The notes under the pieces are model-generated. The model saw only the letters and a list, made by a program, of their open reading frames with translations. It was not told the DNA's origin and did no database searches. 62,588 nt of DNA, taken from assembly GCA_030539395.1 (NCBI GenBank), contig JAUNSC010000019.1, positions 1 to 62,588 on the forward strand. The letters are read 5' to 3'. Each line of letters opens with the position of its first letter. The stretch's first letter is position 1. Positions 51,927-61,715 of this stretch are shown here, piece after piece. The position numbers and the translations under genes were made by a program. Source of the stretch: Eubacteriales bacterium. Its GTDB lineage: Bacteria; Bacillota; Clostridia; Lachnospirales; Lachnospiraceae.

Positions 51927-53258
51927 TCACCAATATCTGCGCGCTGCAGAAGGTTTATTGTAATTAAATTTATCAATTACAATTCCCTCATTTTCATTTT
52001 TCGCATGCACGATTTTACCACTTCCTATGTACAATGCTACATGACCGGAAGGATTTCCATAAAAAACCAGATCTCCCGCTTTCAAGTTTGCTGTGTTGGG
52101 CTTAACCGCCACGGATTTTGTGTATGTACCATAAGCGTCTTTCCCTCTTCGCTGATCATCTGCCACACGGGGGATAACAATACCAAATTTTTTCATGACA
52201 AGCATGGTAAAACCGGAACAGTCACATCCCTTCGTCAGACTGTTTCCGCCATATACATACGGGTTTCCCACAAATTTCTTTGCGTAAGCTGCGATACGTG
52301 TCCCTTTATTTGCATTATTGCAGACACCGTTTGCTTTAAAGGTATAATCCTTTCCTCCAATAGTAATGGTAGTTCCTTTAACCATAATGCCTTCTGCATC
52401 AAAATAATAAATATCAGAACCAATCGTTACCCAGCCCGTTGCCATCGTACCATCAGTGTTGAAATAATAAGTGTTGCCGCCAATTGTCTTCTTCCCGATA
52501 TAAGCTGCTTTTGAGGCTGGATTAAAATAATATTTTTTCCCTTTATATGTTTTCCAGCCGGTCTCCTTTTTATAAGATGAATTATAGTAATAATACTTTC
52601 CGTTCTCTTTTACAACCCCGCTGAGCCGTATTTTCCCGGTACGTGCCCCGTCTTTTCCTACCTGATATTTGCCCACCCAGGTATTCACCACTCTTTTCCC
52701 GCTGCCATCTACATAGTAATACTTTCCGCCAGTCTTTATCCATTTATTTTTATTCATATGGCCTTTGGAATTAAAATGGTATTTGTATTTGCCGATAGTT
52801 TTCCAGCCTACAGTTTTCTTTCCTGTAGATTTATCGAAATAATATCTGTATCCGTTTATGTTGAGCCAGCCGGATGCCCTTTGATAATTTTTTTTCACAT
52901 ATCTGCTGCCGATCCATTTGCTTTTCTGCACCCTTCCATTTGATGCCGCATAATAATAGCATTTGCCGACTTTAAACCATTTGCCGGATATTCTCTCTCC
53001 GGTGCTCTTATTTAAATAATATCGCTTTCCCCCATATGTGAGCCAGCCTTTTTTCAGGTAACCGTTTTCTCCAAAAAAATACCACTTTTTACCAATCTTC
53101 TGCCAGTCTGTCACATAGCTCCCGGAATCATCAATATAACGTTTTCCTTTTGAAGTTGTTTTCCACCCCGCCTGTACGGCTGTTCCCATCAACAAACTTA
53201 ACAGCAGTCCTAAAACAATGATACCCAGCCATTTTTTCTGCGTATTGTGCCTTTTCAT
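51927..53258 (-). CDS. Secreted NlpC/P60 wall hydrolase with cell-wall-binding repeats
   Basis: 443 residues. Seen: a signal peptide (WLGIIVLGLLLSLLMGTAVQAG), then about thirteen 20-residue aromatic repeats of the choline/cell-wall-binding type (G.W....GK.YYF...G), ending near 315. The C-terminal NlpC/P60 domain has Cys347 (CDCSGF), His406 (PSGHVALY) and His418 (KIVHAKN). It should cut gamma-D-glutamyl links in peptidoglycan stems. GGAGGATGA precedes ATG 53258. In this position the repeat region anchors it to the wall. Confidence 0.92.
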   Translation of the reverse strand: MKRHNTQKKWLGIIVLGLLLSLLMGTAVQAGWKTTSKGKRYIDDSGSYVTDWQKIGKKWYFFGENGYLKKGWLTYGGKRYYLNKSTGERISGKWFKVGKCYYYAASNGRVQKSKWIGSRYVKKNYQRASGWLNINGYRYYFDKSTGKKTVGWKTIGKYKYHFNSKGHMNKNKWIKTGGKYYYVDGSGKRVVNTWVGKYQVGKDGARTGKIRLSGVVKENGKYYYYNSSYKKETGWKTYKGKKYYFNPASKAAYIGKKTIGGNTYYFNTDGTMATGWVTIGSDIYYFDAEGIMVKGTTITIGGKDYTFKANGVCNNANKGTRIAAYAKKFVGNPYVYGGNSLTKGCDCSGFTMLVMKKFGIVIPRVADDQRRGKDAYGTYTKSVAVKPNTANLKAGDLVFYGNPSGHVALYIGSGKIVHAKNENEGIVIDKFNYNKPSAARRYW

Positions 53259-53511
53259 AACTCATCCTCCGCAAATCACGGTTCCTATCCGCAAATCAAT
53301 ATCAAACCCACACTTTTTACAGCAAATTTTAAATATCTGTTAAAATTTTATAAGATATTGTAATGTTTGTCAACTAAATGCAGCTTAAAGGCGTTATCTT
53401 TTCTTTAAACACCATTTTTTTACTTCTGCTTACTCTTTTCAAAAAAATGTAAATTTTGTAATTCCTTGCCAAAACACTTGTTCTGTAAAAATACTATGTA
53501 AACCACTGAAA

Positions 53512-53595
53512 TTATCCATATTTGTGTGGATAATGTGTATAACTTCGTGTATAAGTCCATTTTACCGTCTTTTTGGTTTTATTTTGTGTGGATAA
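53512..53595. promoter_or_regulatory. Cluster of five DnaA-box-like 9-mers
   Basis: TTATCCATA (53512, +), TGTGGATAA (53525), TGTGTATAA (53534), CGTGTATAA (53546) and TGTGGATAA (53587), the last four on the minus strand as boxes. Two equal the TTATCCACA consensus. A 20-bp imperfect direct repeat (period 41 bp, ending TCCATTTTACC) contains the last two. Not next to dnaA, so its role is unclear. Confidence 0.55.
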
Positions 53596-53729
53596 ATCCA
53601 TTTTACCATGTATTTCAAAAAATACATTTCTCTTCTAAATTCATAAAATTTTGTGAAATTTGTCGAGTAACATAACTGAGACTCCCATGTCAATCTCCTT
53701 TCAGGGACTTGACAGGCAGATAAAAGGAC

Positions 53730-53755
53730 GAGAGACCCTTTAAAAAGGGCCTCTC
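53730..53755 (-). terminator. Terminator after glnA
   Basis: GAGAGACCCTTT (53730-53741) pairs with AAAGGGCCTCTC (53744-53755) with one G-U pair on the minus strand; CCTTTTATC follows. It lies about 55 bp past the glnA stop. Confidence 0.65.
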
Positions 53756-53808
53756 AGATTTAAGGATATATGAACATTGTGTTACAATGAAGTAACCTTC
53801 CTGAGATA

Positions 53809-55920
53809 TTATACCTCAAAGAGCAAATCTCCGTAGGACGGCATCGGCCATACGTCTTTATCTACCAGCATTTCCAGTTCATCTACCGGTGCACGCAATG
53901 CTGCCATTGCCGGAACGACAGTATCATGGAAGTATCTTGCCTGTACCTCTCCTTCTTCAAGTCCGACAGATACACTGATAACCTCTTTCAAACCTGTAAG
54001 CGCCTCTTTTGCTTCCTCCAACAGATCGCTGCATTCATTTAACAGGCCAACCTGGACATTTGCCTTTGCACCTGCTGCTGTAACAGCGTTAATGGTATCC
54101 GCAAGACTCTTTGTATATCCGATCACAGCCGGAATAATCTGCTTACTTGCAATATCAACCATAGTCTTTGCTTCAATATTAATTGCTTTTGCATAAGCTT
54201 CATACTGGATTTCCGCGCGTGCCTCCAGCTCAATCCTGCTATATACACCAAATTTTTCAAACATGGCAACAGATTTCTCAGTTACGAGAGCCGGGATCGC
54301 ATCCACCATAGATTTCAGGTTCGGGAGTCCTCTTCTTGCTGCCTCTTCCACCCATTCATCAGAATAACCATTTCCATTAAACACAATCCTCTGGTGCTCC
54401 GTAGCATATTTCTTTATCAGATCATGTACACATGCATCAAAGTTTTCTGCTTTTTCCAGCTCATCACATGCTTCTGCAAATGCTTCCGCTACGATCGTAT
54501 TCAGCACAATATTCGGTGAAGCGATAGAATCTTTAGAACCCACCATACGGAATTCAAACTTATTTCCTGTAAAGGCAAACGGTGATGTTCTGTTTCTGTC
54601 AGTTGCATCTTTGGAAAATACAGGAAGTGTTTTAACACCAGTCTCCAGTTTTGAGCCTTCAATACTATGTGTTGCTGCTCCTGTACTTACCAGCTGCTCT
54701 ATCACATCCTGAAGCTGATCACCCAGGAAAATAGATATGATTGCAGGCGGTGCCTCATTTGCACCAAGTCTGTGATCATTTCCAACATCTGCCGCGGCTT
54801 CACGCAGAAGGTCTGCATGTTCGTCTACTGCCTTCAAAATACAGGTCAGCACCAGCAGGAACTGAATGTTCTCATGTGGTGTCTTGCCCGGATCCAGCAG
54901 ATTGATTCCATCATCTGTTGTAATAGACCAGTTGTTATGTTTTCCTGAACCATTTACACCTGCGAATGGTTTTTCATGGAGAAGGCAGTGAAGACCATGC
55001 TCACAGGCTGTCTTCTTCAATATTTTCATCACAAGCTGGTTCTGATCTACCGCCACATTTGCTTCCGCATAAATTGGTGCCAGCTCATGCTGTGCCGGTG
55101 CCACTTCATTATGCTGTGTCTTTGCGGTAACACCCAGTTTCCACAACTGCTCATTCACGTCTTTCATATATGCGGCGATTCTCTGACGGATCGTTCCAAA
55201 ATAGTGGTCATCCATCTCCTGACCCTTCGGCGGCATTGCGCCAAACAAAGTTCGTCCTGCGAAAATCAGGTCTTTTCTCTTCAGATATTTCTGTTTGTCG
55301 ACCAGGAAATATTCCTGCTCCGGTCCTACGGACGGAGTAACTTTTTTAGAAGTCGTATTTCCAAACAGGCGGAGCAGACGTAAGGACTGCTCATTTACTG
55401 CCTGCATTGACCGAAGAAGCGGCGTTTTCTTATCTAATGCTTCTCCTGTATAAGAACAGAATGCGGTAGGAATACAAAGGATCGCTCCTGCTGCGTCCTT
55501 TCTCACATAAGCCGGGGATGTACAATCCCATGCTGTATATCCTCTTGCCATAAAGGTAGCACGCAGACCACCTGACGGAAATGAAGACGCATCCGGCTCA
55601 CCCTGTATCAGTTCTTTTCCTGAAAGCTCCATCAAAATGCTTCCGTCTTCTTTTGGTGCCGTAATAAAAGAATCATGCTTTTCAGCAGTAACTCCTGTAA
55701 GCGGCTGAAAGATATGTGTGTAGTGAGTCGCACCTTTTTCTACTGCCCAGTTCTTCATGGCTTCTGCCACAACATCTGCCACAGACAGATCCAGAGGTGT
55801 CCCCTCACTTATTGTCTTTTTCAATTCCCTGTAAACTTTCTTCGGCAAACGTTCCTGCATGACTCTATCGTCAAACACATCTTCACCGAAAATAGCAGCT
55901 ACATTTGTTACTTCACTCAT
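53809..55920 (-). CDS. glnA: Glutamine synthetase type III
   Basis: Makes glutamine from glutamate, ammonia and ATP. 703 residues, the size of GSIII (GlnN). Seen: N-terminal [43 protein letters not shown] and [13 protein letters not shown] motifs, and [20 protein letters not shown]. These are GSIII signatures. ATG 55920 follows GAGGAGG; the frame opens 33 codons earlier without support. A monocistronic unit between terminators. Confidence 0.95.
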   Translation of the reverse strand: MSEVTNVAAIFGEDVFDDRVMQERLPKKVYRELKKTISEGTPLDLSVADVVAEAMKNWAVEKGATHYTHIFQPLTGVTAEKHDSFITAPKEDGSILMELSGKELIQGEPDASSFPSGGLRATFMARGYTAWDCTSPAYVRKDAAGAILCIPTAFCSYTGEALDKKTPLLRSMQAVNEQSLRLLRLFGNTTSKKVTPSVGPEQEYFLVDKQKYLKRKDLIFAGRTLFGAMPPKGQEMDDHYFGTIRQRIAAYMKDVNEQLWKLGVTAKTQHNEVAPAQHELAPIYAEANVAVDQNQLVMKILKKTACEHGLHCLLHEKPFAGVNGSGKHNNWSITTDDGINLLDPGKTPHENIQFLLVLTCILKAVDEHADLLREAAADVGNDHRLGANEAPPAIISIFLGDQLQDVIEQLVSTGAATHSIEGSKLETGVKTLPVFSKDATDRNRTSPFAFTGNKFEFRMVGSKDSIASPNIVLNTIVAEAFAEACDELEKAENFDACVHDLIKKYATEHQRIVFNGNGYSDEWVEEAARRGLPNLKSMVDAIPALVTEKSVAMFEKFGVYSRIELEARAEIQYEAYAKAINIEAKTMVDIASKQIIPAVIGYTKSLADTINAVTAAGAKANVQVGLLNECSDLLEEAKEALTGLKEVISVSVGLEEGEVQARYFHDTVVPAMAALRAPVDELEMLVDKDVWPMPSYGDLLFEV

Positions 55921-55998
55921 AATTATCCTCCTCACTGAAACGAACCATGTCAGAACACTTTTTGTCACACGGAAAATCCGAAGGCGTTTCCTGTAAGA

Positions 55999-56033
55999 CA
56001 AAAAAAGGCGCTCCACCAATGTGGAACGCCTTT
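55999..56033 (-). terminator. Terminator of the YARHG gene
   Basis: AAAGGCGCTCCAC (56004-56016) pairs with GTGGAACGCCTTT (56021-56033) with one G-U pair, followed by TTTTTTTGTC on the minus strand (overlapping the stem's last bases). It isolates glnA. Confidence 0.88.
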
Positions 56034-56160
56034 GTCCTTTACATTTCTATTACTTTCTCAAGTCAGTTATTACCTTACTCTTCTTTTTCGTAAAATGCAA
56101 GAACTTTTTATTAATTCGTTTATTGAAATTTTTAAGCTTTTTTATCGATATATCGAATCA

Positions 56161-56964
56161 TCAGTTGGTCCATGCAATAGTTGTTACAGTAGAACCGCGG
56201 CGGGACTCCTCTGTAAGAATCACATCCAGATTTGATTTTTCATAGTCATTAAAGACCGCATCTGAAAAGTTTTTTGAAGATGTCGTGCCGTAATACCAGT
56301 TTTTACAGTTGAAATATCTTGCAATATTCTGGTCATTAAAAATATATCCATGGCGGGCATATATCTCATTTCGCGCAATCAGCAGATACAGATTTGAGAA
56401 ATTTGAAAGTTCGCCGGATGATATATAGCGGGAGCTCACATCCGGGATTACATATGCGTTGGGATCCGGCGACCAGATGATCGTCTGAGTCACATCAATC
56501 GTTGTACCGGTGCTTTTCACCGTTGATTTCGGTGTGTTGTCCACCCAGGGAATGGTTGTGGTGACAGATCCCCGACGGGATTCTTCCCCGACAAGCAGGT
56601 CAATATTGTATTTCTCATAATCATTAAACACTTTTGTGGAAAACTGTCCTGAAGATACCGTTCCTCTGTACCAGTTTTTACAATTAAAGTACCTTGCAAT
56701 ATTCTGGTCATTAAATATATACCCGTGACGGGCATAAAATTCATTCCGCGCGATCAGCAGATACAGATCAGAGTAACCATTCAGCTCACTCTGTGTCATA
56801 TAACGGACATTTCCATCCGGAACCACATATTCATTGGGATCCGGTGACCAGATGACTGTCTGGCTCACATCAATTGTTGTGGAAGCCATTGCCGGCATTG
56901 AAAAAGTCAATACCGCAGCAATCGCTGCCAACGTTATCATTAGTTTTTTTCTCAGTTTGTTCAA
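56161..56964 (-). CDS. Exported protein with two YARHG domains
   Basis: 267 residues. Seen: a signal peptide (MITLAAIAAVLTFSMPAMAS), then two similar units of about 110 residues, each starting with TIDV.QT.IWSPDPN and containing ARNE.YARHGYIFNDQN plus FNCKNWY and VFNDYEK..LD. YARHG domains are extracellular and poorly understood; peptidoglycan binding is proposed in the family. The start is TTG 56964 because GGAAGGGG lies 8 nt before it, whereas the GTG at 56973 abuts that site. Downstream of a lipid kinase gene. Confidence 0.85.
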   Translation of the reverse strand: MNKLRKKLMITLAAIAAVLTFSMPAMASTTIDVSQTVIWSPDPNEYVVPDGNVRYMTQSELNGYSDLYLLIARNEFYARHGYIFNDQNIARYFNCKNWYRGTVSSGQFSTKVFNDYEKYNIDLLVGEESRRGSVTTTIPWVDNTPKSTVKSTGTTIDVTQTIIWSPDPNAYVIPDVSSRYISSGELSNFSNLYLLIARNEIYARHGYIFNDQNIARYFNCKNWYYGTTSSKNFSDAVFNDYEKSNLDVILTEESRRGSTVTTIAWTN

Positions 56965-57019
56965 TACAAACACCCCTTCCTCTTCTTTATTTTTCTCTTT
57001 CCGAGAATAAACTTCTTCT

Positions 57020-57898
57020 CTACACCAGAAGTGTCAGAGCTTTTTCATTATTGCGGATTTTAACATGCTGATGTTCACCGCCGTATTCACCGTCCAATGT
57101 CCAGGAAACCTCACTGTCAAAATCAATTTCGATATTTTTTGCCCTCACCTGATACATATATGTTTCATCCGGTGTCTGTGTCAAAAGCGCCCCGATAATC
57201 GTATTTAACTCAACGATATTCTGCGGCGCACGAATCAATGTGACCTCAAAAACCCCATCATCAAGCTTTACATGTTTTCCTGTAATATTTTTAAATCCGC
57301 CCACCGATGTGGAGTTCGTTATCATTCCATAAAGGAAGTCTCCGCTTATCTCCTCTCCATCTATCCTGGCATTTAAATGATACGTTTTTATAGCTGCAAG
57401 CTTTTTCATTCCTTCCAGAATATACGCTAAATGTCCCAGCACATTTTTCATATCCTGAGGGGTCTCATAAGATACATCTGTAAAAAGACCAAATGCCGCA
57501 ATATAAACAAAAAAGTCATCATTAAATTCACCTATGTCGCACAAAAATTCATTGTGCTCGACAATCCGCTGTGCGGCTGTTATAACATTTTTGGGGAGTT
57601 TAAGACTGTTGGCAAAATCATTTGTGCTTCCGGATGGAATATATCCGACGGCACACTTTTTTTCACTGTCCATTACTCCGCTGATGACCTCATCCATCGT
57701 TCCGTCTCCCCCGCTGCAAATGATGACATCAACATTTCCGGCTTCCTTTCCGGCCTTTGCCCGGGCATCTCCCGCATGCTGGGAAATATAAATTGTCAGA
57801 TTATAGTCCGCTTTCACAAAAATATCTATAATATCAAGCAGCTTGCCGCGTATGCTGCCTTTTCCCGATTTGGGATTGACAATATACATCACATCCAT
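57020..57898 (-). CDS. Diacylglycerol/sphingosine kinase-family lipid kinase (YegS/DgkB type)
   Basis: 292 residues. Seen: MYIVNPKSGKGSIRGKLLDII at the start, nucleotide loop ICSGGDGTMDEVISGVM near residue 65, GYIPSGSTNDFANSLKLP near 90, and a C-terminal beta-sandwich with WTLDGEYGGEHQHVKI. It phosphorylates a lipid at the inner membrane face, such as diacylglycerol. Its ATG follows the beta-CASP stop by 3 bp, so the genes are translationally linked. Confidence 0.9.
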   Translation of the reverse strand: MDVMYIVNPKSGKGSIRGKLLDIIDIFVKADYNLTIYISQHAGDARAKAGKEAGNVDVIICSGGDGTMDEVISGVMDSEKKCAVGYIPSGSTNDFANSLKLPKNVITAAQRIVEHNEFLCDIGEFNDDFFVYIAAFGLFTDVSYETPQDMKNVLGHLAYILEGMKKLAAIKTYHLNARIDGEEISGDFLYGMITNSTSVGGFKNITGKHVKLDDGVFEVTLIRAPQNIVELNTIIGALLTQTPDETYMYQVRAKNIEIDFDSEVSWTLDGEYGGEHQHVKIRNNEKALTLLV

Positions 57899-57901
57899 TT
57901 T

Positions 57902-59506
57902 CTATCTCTCCCATTTATCACATAATGCATTTATCTGATCTGCAAATTTTGCCAGATCCTTATTTGCACCGCCCTCATTATGGCGGATAACAGCCAGAAG
58001 TCTCTGTCCCGCCGCAAGCAGCCGGTCAAATACCGTACTCTGTCTGCCGGACACAGCCGTTCCCTTCTTTTGGATACGAACCGGCTCTGTCTCTTTTATA
58101 AAAGTACCGGAAGCCAGATCAAATTCAGTTCCGCTGTAAGGTGCCGCAGCATCAAGCTTCAGCTCGTTTTTAATCTTCTCTGTAAAAGCTGTGCAGGATT
58201 CATCCTCTCCATGAATGACAAATACTTTTTGCGGAGCCTTTTCAAAAGCCGAAATCCAGCGAAACAGTCCTTCTCTGTCTGCATGACCGCTGATTCCCGC
58301 AAGTGTGCGTATCTCTGCCTTAATCTCAATTTCTTCACCGAAAATCTTTATCTTCTTTGCTCCATCCGCGATGGTGCGTCCCGGAGTCCCCACAGACTGA
58401 TAGCCCACGAACAGAATCGTACTCTCAGCACGCCAGAGGTTGTGTTTCAGATGATGTTTGATCCTGCCTGCATCACACATACCGCTGGCAGAAATGATGA
58501 CCTTGGGCGATTCATTAAAGTTGATAGCTTTCGAGTCATCACTTGTAACAGAGGTTTTCAGCCCGGCAAAACTAATAGGATTGATTCCCCTTGAAATCAG
58601 TTCGGCAGCTTCTTCATCAAAATCGTCATGCATTCTTTCCATAAAAATCCTGGTGGCCTCTACGGCCAGCGGACTGTCTACATATACCTCAAAATTATCG
58701 TGACCATGCACCAGCTTTTCGTCTTTGATCTGACGGATAAAATAAAGGATCTCCTGCGTTCTGCCTACTGCAAACGCCGGAATTACCACATTTCCGCCCC
58801 GGTCAAATGTTCTCTGAATGATAGACGCCAGATCTTTAATATAATCGGGTTTCGGCCCATGGCTGCGATTTCCATAAGTAGATTCCATCACCACATAATC
58901 TGCATCCCTGATATATCCTGGATTACAGATGATCGGCTGATTATCATTTCCGATGTCACCGGAAAAAACAATCTTCTTATCTATGCCATCCTCTGTTATC
59001 CACACTTCAATGAATGCGGACCCCAGCAGATGACCCGCGTCCACAAAACGGATTTTTATTCCCTCCGCTATTATCTGCTCCTGTTCATAATCACAGTCTA
59101 CAAAACACCTCAGGGCTCCTTCTGCATCTTCTATGGTATAAAGGGGTTCCACTTCTGCTTTGCCTGCACGTTTTCCTTTCCTGTTGCGCCACTCCGCCTC
59201 AAACATCTGAATATGTGCACTGTCACGAAGCATGATCTGACAGAGCCGTTCTGTGGCACACGTGGAAAATATCTGTCCCCGAAAGCCATTTTTAAATAAG
59301 AGCGGAAGTTTTCCTGAATGATCGATATGGGCATGTGTCAGCAGCACCATATCAATATCAGCCGCTGATACAGGAATCGGCTCATTCTCAAACATATCGA
59401 TCCCCTGCTCCATTCCGCAGTCAATCAATATCTTTTTACCGCATGCCTCCAAATATGTGCAGCTTCCGGTCACTTCATGGGTTGCCCCCAGAAATATAAG
59501 TTTCAT
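57902..59506 (-). CDS. MBL-fold/beta-CASP ribonuclease-like protein
   Basis: 534 residues. Seen: metallo-beta-lactamase motif H58-A-H60-I-D62-H63 (LTHAHIDHSG), FSGDIGNDNQPI, then the beta-CASP region (GGNVVIPAFAVGRTQEILYFI), ISASGMCDAGRIKHHLKH and GISGHADREGL, and the last His in VFVIHGEDES. These are the RNase J/CPSF-73-type motifs. The C-terminal 70 residues are basic and divergent. It likely processes or decays RNA. Divergent from murG. Confidence 0.92.
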   Translation of the reverse strand: MKLIFLGATHEVTGSCTYLEACGKKILIDCGMEQGIDMFENEPIPVSAADIDMVLLTHAHIDHSGKLPLLFKNGFRGQIFSTCATERLCQIMLRDSAHIQMFEAEWRNRKGKRAGKAEVEPLYTIEDAEGALRCFVDCDYEQEQIIAEGIKIRFVDAGHLLGSAFIEVWITEDGIDKKIVFSGDIGNDNQPIICNPGYIRDADYVVMESTYGNRSHGPKPDYIKDLASIIQRTFDRGGNVVIPAFAVGRTQEILYFIRQIKDEKLVHGHDNFEVYVDSPLAVEATRIFMERMHDDFDEEAAELISRGINPISFAGLKTSVTSDDSKAINFNESPKVIISASGMCDAGRIKHHLKHNLWRAESTILFVGYQSVGTPGRTIADGAKKIKIFGEEIEIKAEIRTLAGISGHADREGLFRWISAFEKAPQKVFVIHGEDESCTAFTEKIKNELKLDAAAPYSGTEFDLASGTFIKETEPVRIQKKGTAVSGRQSTVFDRLLAAGQRLLAVIRHNEGGANKDLAKFADQINALCDKWER

Positions 59507-59671
59507 AAATATCGCCTCCCTGCCCCTTTACAGATATTATACGCTAACTCAGTAAGATATCCCAGCATTTTTTCGTAATTTATAAACTTTTCATTTTTAA
59601 GTCCCTTCTTGACTTTTCCTTTCAAGCGTATAAGATATTAATTAGTACACTACTCCCGGAGGTTAAAGTAT

Positions 59672-60742
59672 ATGAAACGAATCGTTCTTACCGGCGGAGG
59701 CACTGCCGGTCACGTTACTCCCAATATCGCATTAATTCCCCGCTTAAAAGAACTGGACTATGATATTCATTATATTGGTTCCTATGAAGGGATTGAAAAA
59801 AAGCTGATCGAGGAACTGGAAATTCCCTATTATGGTATTTCCTCGGGAAAGCTCCGAAGATATTTTGATCTGAAGAATTTTACCGACCCGTTCCGTGTAT
59901 TAAAAGGCTACGGTCAGGCTCACAGTCTTCTGAAAAAACTGAAACCGGATGTTGTATTCTCAAAAGGCGGATTTGTAGCTGTTCCTGTAGTCCTTGCCGC
60001 AAAACAGCTCCACATCCCGGTCATTATCCACGAATCAGATATGACCCCCGGCCTTGCAAACAAACTGGCAATCCCATCTGCCACAAAAGTCTGCTGTAAC
60101 TTTCCCGAGACCCTGAAGTATCTTCCTGCAGACAAAGCAGTTCTCACAGGTTCTCCTATCCGCAAAGAGCTTCTTGAGGGCAATAAGCTTGCCGCACTTG
60201 ATTTTTGCGGTTTTACTGCCAACAAACCGGTCCTTATGATTATCGGCGGAAGTCTTGGTTCTGCTAATGTGAACAATGCCATCAGAGGTATTCTTCCCAC
60301 TTTGCTGGAAAAATTTCAGGTACTCCACCTGTGCGGAGCCGGAAAGCTCGATCCGGCCCTTGATGGGACAAAAGGATATGTTCAGTATGAATACATCAAG
60401 AAAGAACTGGCTGATATGTTTGCCCTTGCGGATATCGTAGTATCCCGTGCCGGAGCCAATGCAATCTGCGAACTGCTTGATCTTCGCAAACCGGCGCTTT
60501 TGATTCCTCTTGGTTCAAATGCCAGCCGAGGTGACCAGATCCTGAATGCAGAATCTTTCAAATCACAGGGATTCTGCGAAGTTCTCTTAGAAGAAAATCT
60601 GACACCGGAGCTTCTGACTGAAACTATTTTCAAACTGTATGATTCCAGAACAGATTATATAGAAGCAATGGAAAAAAGCAGTATGAGCAATGCGGTAGAA
60701 ACTATCTCTGATTTAATTGAAAAAGCCGCAGGAATTAGATAA
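59672..60742 (+). CDS. murG: UDP-GlcNAc:undecaprenyl-PP-MurNAc-pentapeptide GlcNAc transferase
   Basis: Makes lipid II at the inner membrane face. 356 residues. Seen: GGGTAGHVTPNIALIPRL at the N-terminus, SKGGFVAVPVVLAA, then VLMIIGGSLGSANVN, and the UDP-binding VVSRAGANAICELLDLRKPALLIPLGSNASRGDQ. It stands alone, not in a division cluster, as in many Clostridia. GGAGG precedes ATG 59672. It is followed by the AroE-like gene 30 bp downstream. Confidence 0.94.
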   Translation: MKRIVLTGGGTAGHVTPNIALIPRLKELDYDIHYIGSYEGIEKKLIEELEIPYYGISSGKLRRYFDLKNFTDPFRVLKGYGQAHSLLKKLKPDVVFSKGGFVAVPVVLAAKQLHIPVIIHESDMTPGLANKLAIPSATKVCCNFPETLKYLPADKAVLTGSPIRKELLEGNKLAALDFCGFTANKPVLMIIGGSLGSANVNNAIRGILPTLLEKFQVLHLCGAGKLDPALDGTKGYVQYEYIKKELADMFALADIVVSRAGANAICELLDLRKPALLIPLGSNASRGDQILNAESFKSQGFCEVLLEENLTPELLTETIFKLYDSRTDYIEAMEKSSMSNAVETISDLIEKAAGIR

Positions 60743-60772
60743 ACCGTATTCTGATTAAAAGGAGGCATTATT

Positions 60773-61627
60773 ATGTCAAAAAATTACCGTGCAGAAATTA
60801 CCGGCGTATTCGGTGATCCTGTTGATGGGAACCCTACCGGAGTCATGGAAGAAGCCGCTTACGCAGCCTGTGGCCTGAATTACCGTTATCTGACATTAAA
60901 GGTCACTGCAGAAGATTTTCCTGATGCCATGAAATCTATTCGCGCCCTGCACATGAAAGGCATGAATCTTACTATGCCGCATAAAATCACAGTCATCCCT
61001 TATCTGGATGAACTTTCCGAGGCAGCCCGCATTATCGGGGCTGTTAATACCATTTTGGTGAAAGACGGAAAGCTTTACGGCGAAAATACCGATGGAAAAG
61101 GATTTGTCCAGGCACTGGAAAATGCCGGTGAATCTCTTTCAGGAAAGAATATCACAATTCTTGGTGCCGGCGGTGCCGCAAAAGCCATTGCGGTTGAATG
61201 TGCTCTGGCCGGTGCCGGCTCCATTACGATCATTAACCGGACCATAGAGCGTGCATTAGATCTGGCTGAAGTCATCCGCACCCACACAAGCACAAAGAGC
61301 CTTTCAATGAAATGGGAGGCATCCCAGCAGATTCCTGCTGACACTGACATCCTGATCAATGCCACCTCCATCGGTCTCCATCCACAGTGTGATCAGAAAC
61401 CGGATATTGATTATGATACCATCAGGGATTCTATGGTTGTCACTGATGTGGTCTTTAATCCGGCCCAAACTCTGTTTCTGAAGGAAGCTGCGCAGCGCGG
61501 TGCCAAAACGATTTCCGGACTTGGTATGCTGGCCTGTCAGGGTGCATTAAATTTCACCCTCTGGACCGGAACATCCGCTCCTCTGGAAGTAATGGAGGAA
61601 ACACTTCGAAAAGAATTTGAATTGTAA
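60773..61627 (+). CDS. aroE: Shikimate dehydrogenase-like oxidoreductase with altered substrate loop
   Basis: 284 residues, NADP-dependent fold. Seen: catalytic Lys71 (NLTMPHK), N92 (GAVNTI) and Asp107 (ENTDGKGF), the Rossmann loop GAGGAAKAIAVECA, and NRT for NADP. The usual substrate loop with its paired Ser (SxSP) is replaced by DGNPTGVMEEA at residues 18-28. Thus the shikimate-binding serines are gone, so a different polyol or cyclitol is possible. AAAGGAGG precedes the start. Neighbour of murG and a convergent D-lyxose isomerase gene. A true AroE may exist elsewhere. Confidence 0.85.
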   Translation: MSKNYRAEITGVFGDPVDGNPTGVMEEAAYAACGLNYRYLTLKVTAEDFPDAMKSIRALHMKGMNLTMPHKITVIPYLDELSEAARIIGAVNTILVKDGKLYGENTDGKGFVQALENAGESLSGKNITILGAGGAAKAIAVECALAGAGSITIINRTIERALDLAEVIRTHTSTKSLSMKWEASQQIPADTDILINATSIGLHPQCDQKPDIDYDTIRDSMVVTDVVFNPAQTLFLKEAAQRGAKTISGLGMLACQGALNFTLWTGTSAPLEVMEETLRKEFEL

Positions 61628-61639
61628 CACAGAGAAAAC

Positions 61640-61663
61640 CGGCGCGGCCTGTATGCTGCGCCG
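61640..61663. terminator. Hairpin between the convergent AroE-like and isomerase genes
   Basis: CGGCGC (61640-61645) pairs with GCGCCG (61658-61663) across 12 nt; TTATATTT follows on the + strand. A short but G+C-rich hairpin placed 13 bp past the AroE-like stop. Confidence 0.6.
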
Positions 61664-61715
61664 TTATATTTCTGCTTATTTATCTGTTTACAGACGATGT
61701 GCCCCGCCGGACCTT

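Larger units (their letters stand above)
53259..53808. other. 550-bp spacer, no gene; DnaA-box cluster and terminator inside
   Basis: A/T-rich and without a supported frame. Its middle part holds the DnaA-box-like cluster (53512-53595), and its right part holds the glnA terminator hairpin. No -35/-10 pair for the NlpC/P60 gene stood out clearly. Confidence 0.6.

Noticed and set aside
53512-53595. Chromosomal replication origin
   Set aside because: No dnaA, dnaN or A/T-rich unwinding element arranged as in known Firmicute origins; only the box cluster itself is supported.
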